A stretch of DNA of 64,000 bases from Naumannella cuiyingiana (GCF_013408305.1 NZ_JACBZS010000001.1:806001-870000); one strand, 5' to 3'; shown: positions 35,356-43,501, counted from the first letter of the stretch. Translations and numbers: made by a program. The notes: generated by a model from the sequence alone, not told the origin.

Positions 35356-36121
35356 CAGGGCTGGTAGTCCCCCGGCCGGCGGCCAGCGGCTCGCCGGTCT
35401 GGGCCCGGGCCAGCAGCACTCCCCCGGCGGCCGCGGCGGGGAAGACGACGATGGCCAGCAGCGGCACGGACAACAACAAGAAGGTGGGTACGCCGAAGCC
35501 GAGCGTCGCCAGCCGACGGCCGCGCAGCACCCGGTCCCGGGCGGGCAGGCTGACCACCCCGCGCTGGGCGAGCGGCTGGCCGACGAGTTCCAGGGCGATC
35601 ATCCAGCCGCCGAAGATCGCTCCCCCGACCGCGGCCGCGATGGTGCCGACGACCGGGATCAGTCCGATCACGAAGAAGATGGCACCGCCGAGCGCGGTGA
35701 TCGCGACGACGGCGATCGTCTGGCCGATCGAACGGGCCAGGGGCACGTCGACTGCCCGGCCCTCGGGCGGCCCGCCGAGCTCGCGCTCCACCGACGCGGC
35801 GATCCGCTCGTAGAACGGGCCGCCGATCAGCAGCGTGATACTGGAGAAGGCGACGACCATGATCAGCACGGCGGCCGCGGTGATCAGCAGGGCGGCGACG
35901 CCGCGCAGCACCTCGCGTACCGCTGGATCCCAGCCCTCGGCGAAGGCCGTCAGCGCGCCGCCCAGCGTCGGCGCACCGAAGAACAGGCCGACCAGCGCGC
36001 CGACGAACAGCACCGAAGTGATCATCGGCGGGATCGCACCGGTCCAGAACAGCTTCGGCCGGCGGATGATCATCCCGGCGCCACGCAACAGGAAGCCCGC
36101 GCCGGTGAAGACTGACCTCAT
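35351..36121 (-). CDS. EI24 domain (CysZ-like) membrane protein
   Basis: A 256-residue protein with five to six membrane segments and the EI24 pattern (GAGFLLRGAGMIIRRPKLFW, GGPFYERIAASVERELG, FFVIGLIPVVGTIAAAVGG). CysZ relatives move sulfate, but actinobacterial EI24 proteins are not characterised well enough to assume this. Its start overlaps the Nudix gene stop by 4 nt (ATGA), and its stop lies inside the operator of the next gene. Confidence 0.87.
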   Translation of the reverse strand: MRSVFTGAGFLLRGAGMIIRRPKLFWTGAIPPMITSVLFVGALVGLFFGAPTLGGALTAFAEGWDPAVREVLRGVAALLITAAAVLIMVVAFSSITLLIGGPFYERIAASVERELGGPPEGRAVDVPLARSIGQTIAVVAITALGGAIFFVIGLIPVVGTIAAAVGGAIFGGWMIALELVGQPLAQRGVVSLPARDRVLRGRRLATLGFGVPTFLLLSVPLLAIVVFPAAAAGGVLLARAQTGEPLAAGRGTTSPA

Positions 36122-36522
36122 CGCGCCGCCTGCGCGAGCATCGGAAAGACCGCGTCGGCGAGCAGCGGGGCGAGATCGGCGCCCGGCGCGGCGCCAGGAT
36201 CGACCCAGCGCAGCTCGGCGATCTCGGCGGCGGGCGCGACCGGTTCGATAAGCGGGTGTTCGAAGACCGTTGCCACCACGCGATGCCGCGGTTCGTTGGC
36301 CGCAGCGGCCGTGTGCCGGCCGAGCGGGCGCAGCATCCGGTGATCAAGCTGCCCGGACAGCTCTTCGGCGAACTCGCGGATCGCCGCGGCCGCCGGGTCC
36401 TCGCCGGGCTCGGGTTTGCCGCCGGGCAGCATGAAACGGTCGGTGCCGCGCTTGCGTACCGTCAACACGCGGCCAGCGGCGTCGCGCATCACGACGGCGC
36501 TGACGCGGATGTCACGGTCCAT
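36118..36522 (-). CDS. Nudix hydrolase
   Basis: A 134-residue Nudix protein hydrolysing a nucleoside-diphosphate derivative. The Nudix box runs from GGKPEPGEDPA to IREFAEELSG, with the metal-binding REFAEE core intact. The start resembles MutT-type enzymes (VSAVVMRDAAGRVLTVRKRG). The substrate cannot be predicted. TAGCGT at 36535-36530 is seven bases before the ATG, so a leaderless start is likely. It is coupled to EI24. Confidence 0.92.
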   Translation of the reverse strand: MDRDIRVSAVVMRDAAGRVLTVRKRGTDRFMLPGGKPEPGEDPAAAAIREFAEELSGQLDHRMLRPLGRHTAAAANEPRHRVVATVFEHPLIEPVAPAAEIAELRWVDPGAAPGADLAPLLADAVFPMLAQAAR

Positions 36523-36532
36523 GGGGCCAACG

Positions 36533-37021
36533 CTAGCGCCGGACCGGCGTGCCCCGCACGGTGAACTCGCCGGGCAGCTCCGTCCAGTCGAACCACGTCA
36601 CCGCGACGGCGTACTGCGGGCGGGCGCAGGCGCGATTCAATTCGATCATGGCGGGTTCCAACTGGCCGCGGGCGATTCGCCAGCCGTCGAAGTCGAGCCC
36701 GCAGGCATCGTATTGGTAGGCATAGAAGAAGCCGTCGCCCGGACCGGCGGCGAGCACCGGCGCCGTGTCGGCGCCCTGGTCGGCGAGTCGGTCGGCGAGG
36801 ATGCCGAAGTCGTCGCGATACAGGCCCGCCCAGTCGACCGGCCGCCCCATCGGGCGGGTGTCGGGGATCATGACGACGAGGCGACCGGCGGAGCGCGGCC
36901 ACAATCCACCGGCCCGCCCGAGCAGCACGACGGCAGCGGCGACGACGGCCAGGCCGACCGCGACGGCCAGCGCGACGAGGAGGCCGTTGCGGGGCGCGCG
37001 GTCGGCCGATCGCGCGATCAT
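36533..37021 (-). CDS. Hypothetical single-pass membrane protein
   Basis: A 162-residue protein that I do not recognise. A short basic N terminus is followed by one helix (LLVALAVAVGLAVVAAAVVLL) and an external domain of about 120 residues with two cysteines (DACGLDF and NRACARP), likely a disulfide. TAGCCT (37033-37028) is six bases before the ATG. It lies between purE and the Nudix gene. Confidence 0.82.
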   Translation of the reverse strand: MIARSADRAPRNGLLVALAVAVGLAVVAAAVVLLGRAGGLWPRSAGRLVVMIPDTRPMGRPVDWAGLYRDDFGILADRLADQGADTAPVLAAGPGDGFFYAYQYDACGLDFDGWRIARGQLEPAMIELNRACARPQYAVAVTWFDWTELPGEFTVRGTPVRR

Positions 37022-37046
37022 TGCCGCAGGCTAGGCCGGCTACGGG

Positions 37047-37538
37047 TCACTCGCCGCGGCGTACTCGCTCGCCCTTGGCCTCGGCTGTCGCCCGAAGGTC
37101 GTCCTGGAAGGCGACCATCCGCGCGGTCAGGTCGGGGTCGCCGGCGGCCAGGATCCGGACGGCCAGCAGCCCGGCATTGCGGGCATTGCCGATGGCGACG
37201 GTCGCGACCGGCACGCCGGCCGGCATCTGCACGATGGAGAGCAGCGAGTCCATGCCGTCGAGGTACTTCAGCGGGACGGGTACGCCGATGACGGGCAGCG
37301 GGGTCACCGCGGCGAGCATGCCCGGCAGGTGCGCGGCGCCGCCGGCGCCGGCGATGATCACCTCGAGGCCGCGCGAGTGGGCGCGGCGGCCGTAGTCGAT
37401 CATGGCCTCAGGCATCCGGTGCGCGGAGACCACATCGGCCTCGTGGTCGATGCCGAACTCGGCCAGTGCCTCGCCGGCCGCGGACATGGTCGGCCAGTCG
37501 GAGTCCGATCCCATCACGATGCCGACGCGCGCGCTCAT
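37047..37538 (-). CDS. purE: 5-(carboxyamino)imidazole ribonucleotide mutase
   Basis: Moves the carboxylate of N5-CAIR to C4 in purine synthesis, after PurK. The 163-residue class I PurE shows [19 protein letters not shown] (catalytic His), [13 protein letters not shown] and [20 protein letters not shown] (37551-37546) precedes the ATG by seven bases. Its partner purK is at 42.3-43.5 kb, separated by a nearly 5-kb accessory insert, whereas they adjoin in mycobacteria. Confidence 0.96.
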   Translation of the reverse strand: MSARVGIVMGSDSDWPTMSAAGEALAEFGIDHEADVVSAHRMPEAMIDYGRRAHSRGLEVIIAGAGGAAHLPGMLAAVTPLPVIGVPVPLKYLDGMDSLLSIVQMPAGVPVATVAIGNARNAGLLAVRILAAGDPDLTARMVAFQDDLRATAEAKGERVRRGE

Positions 37539-37556
37539 GGTCGGCAGACTAGTGGG

Positions 37557-38057
37557 TCACAGACCGCCGAGCGCGGGGCCGCGGGCGGGACCGGCGAGCA
37601 GCACGAACCACATCATCAGGGCGAGGGTGCCGGACAGGGTACGCAAGGTGTTCCAGCGCGCCCACGGCTCGCGGAACTCGGCCCATTCGCGCTCGGCGTT
37701 CTCGGGGTGGGCGGTGGCCAGTTTGTTGTTCAGCGGCACGTTCCCGACGACGGTGATCACGAGTACGCCGAGCTGGGCCAGGGCGGCCAGCGAGGCGCCG
37801 AGCGCGACGGGGTCGAGGCCGTTGCGGCCGATCACCAGCGCCGGCACGGCGAGTGCGGGCAGGATCGAGCCGAACAGCACGGAGAGGAACAGCGGCCGCG
37901 GGGCGACGATGTTGATCTGCTGCATCGCGCGTACCGCATCGACGGGCGCGAGCCGGTCCAGCGCCGGCAGCACCATCACCGAGAACACGAAGAACGATCC
38001 GGCCCCGAGCCCTGCGCCGACACCTGCGATGATCACCAGGATCTCGAACACACCCAC
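37557..38057 (-). CDS. DUF1772 (anthrone oxygenase-like) membrane protein
   Basis: A 166-residue protein with four membrane helices and the DUF1772 pattern (GVGAGLGAGSFFVFSVMVLPAL and GNVPLNNKLATA). Family members include noggin/anthrone oxygenases of polyketide pathways, but most are uncharacterised. The GTG start has AAGGGGCGG upstream. It begins the accessory stretch between purE and purK and is divergent from a 64-residue membrane protein gene. Confidence 0.83.
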   Translation of the reverse strand: MGVFEILVIIAGVGAGLGAGSFFVFSVMVLPALDRLAPVDAVRAMQQINIVAPRPLFLSVLFGSILPALAVPALVIGRNGLDPVALGASLAALAQLGVLVITVVGNVPLNNKLATAHPENAEREWAEFREPWARWNTLRTLSGTLALMMWFVLLAGPARGPALGGL

Positions 38058-38103
38058 GCGCCGCCCCTTACTCGTTGCTCGGTCCGGACGCTATCGTCCG
38101 ACC

Positions 38104-38298
38104 GTGCGCGGAACCAGAGCGATCGGCCTGTGGATCGGTGTCGCCGTCCTGCTGATCGCGGCGATCGTGCTGGCGGCGCTCAGTCGCCAGGTCAGCTCCT
38201 ACGGCGCGCTGATGTGGATCTTCGGGCTGATCTGCCTGCTCGCCGCCGTCGCCCTGGGCGTGGTCGCCTATCGGCGGCGCTCGTCCGGGCGCGAGTGA
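38104..38298 (+). CDS. Small two-helix membrane protein
   Basis: A 64-residue protein made almost entirely of two helices (IGLWIGVAVLLIAAIVLAAL and LMWIFGLICLLAAVALGVVA) with a basic C terminus (YRRRSSGRE). TATCGT (38092-38097) stands six bases before the GTG, the main support for this start. Function is unknown. Confidence 0.7.
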   Translation: MRGTRAIGLWIGVAVLLIAAIVLAALSRQVSSYGALMWIFGLICLLAAVALGVVAYRRRSSGRE

Positions 38299-38310
38299 GG
38301 CCGGGGCCCG

Positions 38311-38652
38311 TCAGCTTCGCGGAGGTCGTCGATGCAGGCGGGCGTGTGCCGTCAGGACCGCGAAGACAACGACGGCGACGATCGCCACTGCCACCGAGAG
38401 CGCCTGGAGCATGCCGAACATGCCGATCTTGATTCGGTCGTTGCACGCGAGCACGTCGGTGTCCTGACCGATCCGCTCAGCTCGGGTACAGCCGCCGAAC
38501 GGAACCAGCGCGTCGAGCGGTGTCGCATACACCACCAGAATGGCGCCCAGAACCCACAGCACGACCGCGATGACCACGCAGACGCCGAGCCGACCGCCGA
38601 CAGTCGCGATGCCGTCCAGCCCATTCCCGTCTACCGCAGTTTCATCAACCAT
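38311..38652 (-). CDS. Hypothetical two-helix membrane protein
   Basis: A 113-residue protein with helices LGVCVVIAVVLWVLGAILVV and MLQALSVAVAIVAVVVFAVL. Between them an external loop of about 35 residues has two cysteines (GGCTRAER and VLACNDR), which may pair. ATG at 38652 is preferred to longer frames because GAGGGTGG lies just before it. I do not recognise the family. No gene is visible in the 113 bp between this start and the next gene's stop. Confidence 0.65.
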   Translation of the reverse strand: MVDETAVDGNGLDGIATVGGRLGVCVVIAVVLWVLGAILVVYATPLDALVPFGGCTRAERIGQDTDVLACNDRIKIGMFGMLQALSVAVAIVAVVVFAVLTAHARLHRRPPRS

Positions 38653-38765
38653 TCCACCCTCATTGACGTCGCATCCCGGGCAGACCACGGCTCTTGACCA
38701 GAGTCGCACATGATCTCCGCCAGGTCTTGCCAACGACCAACGATCAAGCGCGCGAGTTCCCTCGC

Positions 38766-39119
38766 TCAGGCCGGTACGCGGTCCAGGAAGCCGGCAACGG
38801 TGGCGATTCGACCGTCGGCGTCGACGGTGACCACGTCGAAGCCGATCACCAGCGGCTCCGCGCCCGAGGCACCGAGGCCCCACCGGAACCGCACCTGGCG
38901 GTGGTGCGCGTCAGGCTCGCCGACCAGGCTGAACTCGAACCCCGGAAACTGTTCCTGCACACCGGCCACCACGGCGCCGATGGCCTCGGCACCGGCAACG
39001 TCGGCCATCGGATCCGTGTAGGTGGCCTGGGGCGACCAGTGCCGCGTCAGCAGGTCGCGGCGGGCCTCCGGGTCCGTGCAGTTCCAGGTCGCAAGGTAGG
39101 CGTCGACGATGTTGTTCAT
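38766..39119 (-). CDS. SnoaL-like / nuclear transport factor 2-fold protein
   Basis: A 117-residue cone-shaped alpha+beta protein of the SnoaL-like superfamily, which covers polyketide cyclases and many small-molecule enzymes. MNNIVDAYLATWNCTDPEARR and TYTDPMADVAGAEAI are typical. The specific reaction is unknown. It is divergent from an XRE/MmyB-type regulator, and an ATTACC-N5-GGTAAT palindrome lies between them, so it is probably the regulated target. Confidence 0.85.
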   Translation of the reverse strand: MNNIVDAYLATWNCTDPEARRDLLTRHWSPQATYTDPMADVAGAEAIGAVVAGVQEQFPGFEFSLVGEPDAHHRQVRFRWGLGASGAEPLVIGFDVVTVDADGRIATVAGFLDRVPA

Positions 39120-39187
39120 GGTGTCCTCCGGTCTCGTGCTGTCAATTCGATCGACGCCCAGCCTGCCCCGGCCACGAACCGGTGGCG

Positions 39188-39204
39188 ATTACCCCGTAGG
39201 TAAT
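39188..39204. promoter_or_regulatory. Inverted-repeat operator between SnoaL and XRE genes
   Basis: ATTACC-CCGTA-GGTAAT, perfect 6-bp arms. It sits about 22 bp upstream of the TAGATT -10 box (39227-39232) of the regulator gene and about 70 bp from the SnoaL start. Confidence 0.6.
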
Positions 39205-39239
39205 GGCAGCACGTCCGCACGCGGCCTAGATTCGCGACC

Positions 39240-40001
39240 ATGACCACGATGGAGGTGGGTACGCTGCTGCGCGCCTGGCGCCAGCGCCGACGGCTCAGCC
39301 AGCTCGAACTCGCCGGCCGCGCCGAGGTCAGCGGGCGACACCTGAGCTTCGTCGAGACCGGACGATCGCGGCCGAGCGCCGACATGGTCCTACGCCTCGC
39401 CGACCACCTGGAGGTGCCACCGCGCGAACGCGACACCCTCCTCATCGCCGCCGGTTTCGCCCCGCGGCACGCACACCCGGAGGACACCGCAGAAGTCCTC
39501 GCCTCCTTCCGCACCCTGGTCGACGCACACCAGCCGTATCCGGCCGTGCTCCTGGACCGATACTGGGATCTCGTGGACGCCAACGACGCCGTCGCCCCGC
39601 TGCTCGCCGACTGCGCGCCGCGCCTGCTGGAACCACCGGTCAACGTCGTCCGCCTCAGCCTGCACCCCGACGGGCTGGCCCCACGCATCATCAACCTCAC
39701 CCTGTGGCGCGAACACCTATTGCACCAGGTCGCCGCCCGAGCCGACCACACCGCCGACCCGCGACTGGCCGCGCTGTACGCCGAGTGCCGGCAGTACCCG
39801 AGCAACGGCACGGCGCCCACACCATCCGGCCCTGTCGCCGAACTCGTCCTCTGTGTAGCCGACGACGCGCCGCCCCTGCGGCTGTTCAGCGTGGTCAGCG
39901 CCGTGCTCACCGCACACGACGCCACCATCGACGAGCTGCACCTGGAGACCTTCCTCCCCGCCGACGAGACCACCAGATCACGACTGCACCCGCCCCACTG
40001 A
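39240..40001 (+). CDS. XRE regulator with MmyB-like ligand-binding domain
   Basis: A 253-residue transcription factor. Residues 6-65 are a helix-turn-helix (LLRAWRQRRRLSQLELAGRA then VSGRHLSFVETGRSRPS). The rest is the MmyB-type (MLTR) domain, PAS-like and thought to bind fatty acids or similar ligands: YPAVLLDRYWDLVDANDAVAP and RLFSVVSAVLTAHDATIDELHLETFLPAD. The ATG follows TAGATT by seven bases. It probably represses itself and the divergent SnoaL gene (inference). Confidence 0.93.
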   Translation: MTTMEVGTLLRAWRQRRRLSQLELAGRAEVSGRHLSFVETGRSRPSADMVLRLADHLEVPPRERDTLLIAAGFAPRHAHPEDTAEVLASFRTLVDAHQPYPAVLLDRYWDLVDANDAVAPLLADCAPRLLEPPVNVVRLSLHPDGLAPRIINLTLWREHLLHQVAARADHTADPRLAALYAECRQYPSNGTAPTPSGPVAELVLCVADDAPPLRLFSVVSAVLTAHDATIDELHLETFLPADETTRSRLHPPH

Positions 40002-40110
40002 TGCCCGCACCCTTGGGGCCGTCGTGGTCAGGGTCCGCGCGCGCTCGGATTCTCTCCCACGCACCGGACTCCAAATTGGCAAAGATCCAGCCAAGCGGTC
40101 GGGAAGAATG

Positions 40111-40473
40111 TCACGGCCTCAGCAGCTTCTCAAGCTCCGACTCCACTGCGCGGGCCGCGATTGCGTCGCCGCCGTAGTAAGATTCCCAGAATCCGTCTAC
40201 GAGCCACGCTGCGGGCGCAAATTCGACGGCTCCTGCATCATTGACGCGAACCGTCCAACTTTTGGGAATCGAACTGTCGACAGTCAAGAAGAGCGATGAG
40301 TCGAACCAAGCTAACGAGAATCCGTCGTCGGCTATTATCTGCAGTTCGATACGGCTGTTTGGAACCGCAAGCAGTGCGGCAACACGGTAATTGGCACCGA
40401 CCGTGATCCAAGGGCTCGCTCCCGGTGGCTCGGTGTCAGACGCGACCGGATTGACTACGCATTCCACTATCAT
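40111..40473 (-). CDS. Predicted immunity protein for the decayed orphan toxin
   Basis: A 120-residue soluble protein, acidic and Trp/Tyr-containing (SLAWFDSSLFLTVDSS, DGFWESYYGGDA), with lower GC than its surroundings. I do not recognise a named family. Its role is inferred from position: its ATG overlaps, as TGATG, the end of a broken toxin-tip sequence (40470-40990), the normal arrangement of toxin and immunity genes. The frame is intact although the toxin is not, which suggests continuing selection or recent decay. Confidence 0.65.
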   Translation of the reverse strand: MIVECVVNPVASDTEPPGASPWITVGANYRVAALLAVPNSRIELQIIADDGFSLAWFDSSLFLTVDSSIPKSWTVRVNDAGAVEFAPAAWLVDGFWESYYGGDAIAARAVESELEKLLRP

Positions 40474-40990
40474 CGGCTGCCCGCAAAAACTGACTTGTTA
40501 GTCAACATTCTAATTGATCTCTCCCGTCCTCCAACTCTTGTAAAAATAGACCTGGAAGTCGCCGGACAGGCCTTGATGAACGCGGGTGGGAATATATTTC
40601 CCCCAGTCGCCATCCTACTTCCATTAGATGTCAGGTGCTTTATCACTTGCTTGCTGTTCAATCGGGCACCAAGAATAATCCTACGCGATTCACGAACCGC
40701 CTCAGACTTCAACCCTCCGCCCGAAACGAATAGTGACTCGACTGATTCGCGCGCCAACTGCCGCCCTAATCGCACACCGTTCGCAACATTATCAGCCCCG
40801 CTCGCGACGCGACCGAAACACTAGCTGCGCGGGTGCCGCGGACGGCCCAGGAGCCCGCTCGAACAGCACCCCCGCCGGGAATGAGCAAGGTGAGCGCGGT
40901 CAGCGCGATCCCACGCTGAGTTCTGAACACGCGTACGGATCGTCAGCATTGCCACACCCAGCGCTGACATAAGGACGGTTGTCGCCTCCG
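40470..40990 (-). pseudogene. Orphan polymorphic-toxin C-terminal module, inactivated
   Basis: Read on the minus strand, the first part (40990-40839) repeats the middle of the intact toxin gene (NRPYVSAGCGNADDPYACSEL) but loses one base near 40918. A different C-terminal tip follows in pieces: ASGADNVANGVRLGRQLARE, RLNSKQVIKHLTSNGSRM, then after a second frameshift near 40610 DWGKYIPTRVHQGLSGDFQV and YFYKSWRTGEIN, then TAG (40512-40510) and TAA (40500-40498) where Tyr codons are expected. GC is clearly lower than in neighbours. The tip differs from that of the main toxin. Confidence 0.75.
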
Positions 40991-41075
40991 CTGCAGCCGC
41001 ACAGCCGAACAACAATCCGAGACTCGCCATCACCGCCGCGACCGCACCGAAGAAGGAGACCAGCCATCTACACAT
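40821..41075 (-). CDS. Doubtful small membrane ORF downstream of immunity gene
   Basis: An 84-residue frame whose ATG overlaps the immunity gene stop. The first half has hydrophobic stretches (WLVSFFGAVAAVMASLGLLF). The second half is the duplicated toxin segment read in the wrong frame, giving an Arg-rich tail. It may be an accident of the decayed cassette, or a small membrane gene fused to it. Low confidence as a real product. Confidence 0.25.
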   Translation of the reverse strand: MCRWLVSFFGAVAAVMASLGLLFGCAAAAEATTVLMSALGVAMLTIRTRVQNSAWDRADRAHLAHSRRGCCSSGLLGRPRHPRS

Positions 41076-41496
41076 CGTCGGCCCCCAAGACGTCTTCGAC
41101 CTCGACCCCAAGGTTTTCGCGAACCCACTGATCAACTGCCTCGATGAAGCGATAGCAGCCCGCCTCGACCGCGGGGAGATTGAGCTCCGTCACAGCGATG
41201 TCGTCCTGGTGGATCGAGCCGGCCCTCCAGCGGCCGGAAGGCTGCTGTCGGAACCAGAGGAGGCCCGGCTCATCCGATTCCATTGAAATGAATTCAAAGT
41301 CGCTGTCCGCGCAGCGGAGCCAAGACGCCAATGCGTGGCGCAACTCGACAACTGGGAACATCGGTTCGCTGTAGACCAGCCGATCCCCGACTGCCAATTG
41401 AAGCGTGCCCTCGACGCCCAGGAGGAGGTCGAATTTGTTGCGCGCTGAACCGCGCCTGAACGCTGTGTCGCTGAAGCTGAGCGAGATGGTAGCCAT
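41068..41496 (-). CDS. Predicted cognate immunity protein
   Basis: A 142-residue soluble protein starting right behind the toxin stop codon (TAGTGATGG); GTG at 41499 is an alternative start overlapping that stop. Visible features are SLSFSDTAFRRG, FEFISMESDEPGLLWFRQQ and AVDQWVRENLGVEVEDVL, with an acidic C terminus. It resembles uncharacterised proteins encoded after polymorphic toxins, but I cannot name a family with certainty. The inferred role is to bind and neutralise the toxin made from the gene before it. Confidence 0.75.
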   Translation of the reverse strand: MATISLSFSDTAFRRGSARNKFDLLLGVEGTLQLAVGDRLVYSEPMFPVVELRHALASWLRCADSDFEFISMESDEPGLLWFRQQPSGRWRAGSIHQDDIAVTELNLPAVEAGCYRFIEAVDQWVRENLGVEVEDVLGADDV

Positions 41497-41498
41497 CA

Positions 41499-42335
41499 CT
41501 ACTTCACCGGGTAGGCGGTGATGACGCGGCCATCGTTCGAGACGACAACCTTGACGAAGGTCTCGCCCCTCCTTCCGACGATCGAACCCATGTTGGTTCG
41601 GACGACGAATCGGTCGGTCGCCGTCCCAGCGTTGGGAAGGAAACTTGCTCCTTCAGATCTCAGCGCGCCCGCGACGGAACCGTCGATGTCGACGCCCTCC
41701 GCCCACTTGTTCCAGCGACCACCCGCGCCAGGCAGGTACTTCGCAGAAACTGTCCAATCATCAATGTTGTCCGCCGCGCGGAAGGCCGAGCTCGACGCTT
41801 CTGCGAGACGCGACGCCCCGTTTGCGGCGCGTGTGGTTGACGTGGCGACGCGTGTGGCCCGCACACCCCACGCCCCGCTCCGGGCGGCCCAAGTGCCCGC
41901 TCGAACGGTGCCCCCACCGGGGATGAGCAAGGTGAGCGCGGTCAAAGCGATCTCACACTGGAGTTCTGAACACGCGTACGGATCGTCAGCATTGCCACAA
42001 CCAGCGCTGACATACGGCCGGTTCTCCGGATTGTAGGTATTGGCCCAGCCCACCGGCGTCACCCCGCCGTTACGAGACTTCGCAACCTCGTACCGATCAG
42101 GATGCGGATGAGCCCACGTCCCGCGCCGGACCGCGCGCCGCCCACTCGGGATTTGACGCGACCAACCCTCGGTCAACGACTGCCGCTCCCCGCGGCGGTG
42201 GTTCGCATACGCCCGCTCAGACCGGACCTTGGCCACCCGACTCCGATAACTGCGATACGACTTCACCGCCCCCGCTCGGCCACCACGAACATGACCCAAC
42301 ACGAACGCGTTGTACTCCCCACCCGACATCTCCAC
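41499..42335 (-). CDS. Polymorphic toxin-like protein with predicted nuclease tip
   Basis: A 278-residue protein. The basic N-terminal half (residues 1-110: SYRSYRSRVAKVRSERAYAN) gives way to a pretoxin-like segment (YVSAGCGNADDPYACSEL, then IALTALTLLIPGGGTV) and a C-terminal tip of about 85 residues starting near NIDDWTVSAKYLPGAGG and ending KVVVSNDGRVITAYPVK. That ending is typical of RNase toxins with the barnase/EndoU/colicin-like fold (inference). No signal peptide or known secretion domain is visible. GTG at 42335 lies two bases after the purK stop, so it may be cotranscribed with purK. Confidence 0.75.
   Translation of the reverse strand: MEMSGGEYNAFVLGHVRGGRAGAVKSYRSYRSRVAKVRSERAYANHRRGERQSLTEGWSRQIPSGRRAVRRGTWAHPHPDRYEVAKSRNGGVTPVGWANTYNPENRPYVSAGCGNADDPYACSELQCEIALTALTLLIPGGGTVRAGTWAARSGAWGVRATRVATSTTRAANGASRLAEASSSAFRAADNIDDWTVSAKYLPGAGGRWNKWAEGVDIDGSVAGALRSEGASFLPNAGTATDRFVVRTNMGSIVGRRGETFVKVVVSNDGRVITAYPVK
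41881..42029 (-). repeat. Toxin-internal segment duplicated in the orphan cassette
   Basis: Matches 40839-40986 with about 85-90% identity by eye, including a perfect 39-bp run (41961-41999 equals 40918-40956). It encodes the region just before the variable toxin tip. Confidence 0.9.
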
Positions 42336-42337
42336 CC

Positions 42338-43501
42338 CTAGCCCCGCTCGGCAGGATCACCCATCAGGTACCCGGCGGCGTGCCGGGCGCGACGGCGTAC
42401 CTGCTCAAGATCATCACCGTAGGCATTCACGTGCCCGACCTTGCGGCCCGGGCGCACCTCCTTGCCGTACAGCTCCGCGCGCAGCTCGCGGTCCCGGGCG
42501 AAACAGTGCAACAGCGCCGACACCAGATCCGGCTCGCTTCCACCGAGCACATTGCCCATCACGGTCCACGACTCGCGCGCGGCCGGATCGCCGAGCGGCA
42601 GATCGACCACCGCGCGCAGGTGGTTCTCGAACTGCGAGGTGACCGCCCCGTCAATGCTCCAGTGCCCGGTGTTGTGCGGGCGCATCGCCAGCTCGTTGAC
42701 CACGACCGAACCGTCGCGACGCTGCATCAGCTCCACCGCCAGCACCCCCACCACACCAAGATCATGAGCAATCCCCAGCGCGAGCCGCTCCGCACCCACG
42801 GCCTGCTCCTCGGTCAGCCCCGGCGCCGGCGTGGTGGTCTCGACGCACACCCCGTCACGCTGGACCGACTCGCTGATCGGGTACGCCGCGGCCTGGCCCG
42901 ACGGGGAGCGCACCACCAGCGCGCTCAGCTCGCGCTCGAAGTCGACGAACTCCTCCGCGACAACCTGCACCCCCTCGCCCAGCCCGGCGAACGGCTCGTC
43001 CGCGACCTCCACCCCGTCCAGCTTCCACACGCCCTTGCCGTCATAGCCCCCGCGGGAGGTCTTGGCGATCACCGGCCAGCCGTGCTCGTCGCCGAACGCG
43101 CGCAACTCACCCGCATTCGCCACCACCCGCCAGGCCGGCACCGGTACGCCGAGCGCGGTCAGCCGCTCCCGCATCACCGCCTTGTCCTGTGCATGCACCA
43201 ACGCGTCCGGCCCGGGCCGCACCGCCACGCCGGCCGCCTCCAACTCGCGGAGGATCTGCGTCGGCACGTGCTCGTGGTCAAAGGTGATCACATCGCAGCC
43301 CTCGGCAAACGCGCGTACCGTCGCCGGATCGGTGTAGTCGCCCACGGTCACGTCCGCCACCACCTGCGCGGCGCTCACGTCCGGCCCCTCGGCCAGCAGG
43401 CGCACCCGCAGCCCGAGCCGGATCGCGGCGGCGTACATCATCCGCGCCAACTGGCCGCCGCCGATGATGCCGACGACGAACGGGCGTACCGATTCACTCA
43501 C
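42338..43501 (-). CDS. purK: N5-carboxyaminoimidazole ribonucleotide synthase
   Basis: ATP-grasp enzyme making N5-CAIR from AIR and bicarbonate, the substrate of PurE. In 387 residues: GIIGGGQLARMMYAAA (N-terminal site), FDHEHVPTQ, VIAKTSRGGYDGKGVW (ATP loop), VVAEEFVDFERELS, VNELAMRPHNTGHWSIDGA (metal ligands). TAGGCT (43515-43510) is eight bases before the GTG. Its downstream partner is not purE but the toxin gene, evidence for insertion between two normally adjacent genes. Confidence 0.96.
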   Translation of the reverse strand: MSESVRPFVVGIIGGGQLARMMYAAAIRLGLRVRLLAEGPDVSAAQVVADVTVGDYTDPATVRAFAEGCDVITFDHEHVPTQILRELEAAGVAVRPGPDALVHAQDKAVMRERLTALGVPVPAWRVVANAGELRAFGDEHGWPVIAKTSRGGYDGKGVWKLDGVEVADEPFAGLGEGVQVVAEEFVDFERELSALVVRSPSGQAAAYPISESVQRDGVCVETTTPAPGLTEEQAVGAERLALGIAHDLGVVGVLAVELMQRRDGSVVVNELAMRPHNTGHWSIDGAVTSQFENHLRAVVDLPLGDPAARESWTVMGNVLGGSEPDLVSALLHCFARDRELRAELYGKEVRPGRKVGHVNAYGDDLEQVRRRARHAAGYLMGDPAERG

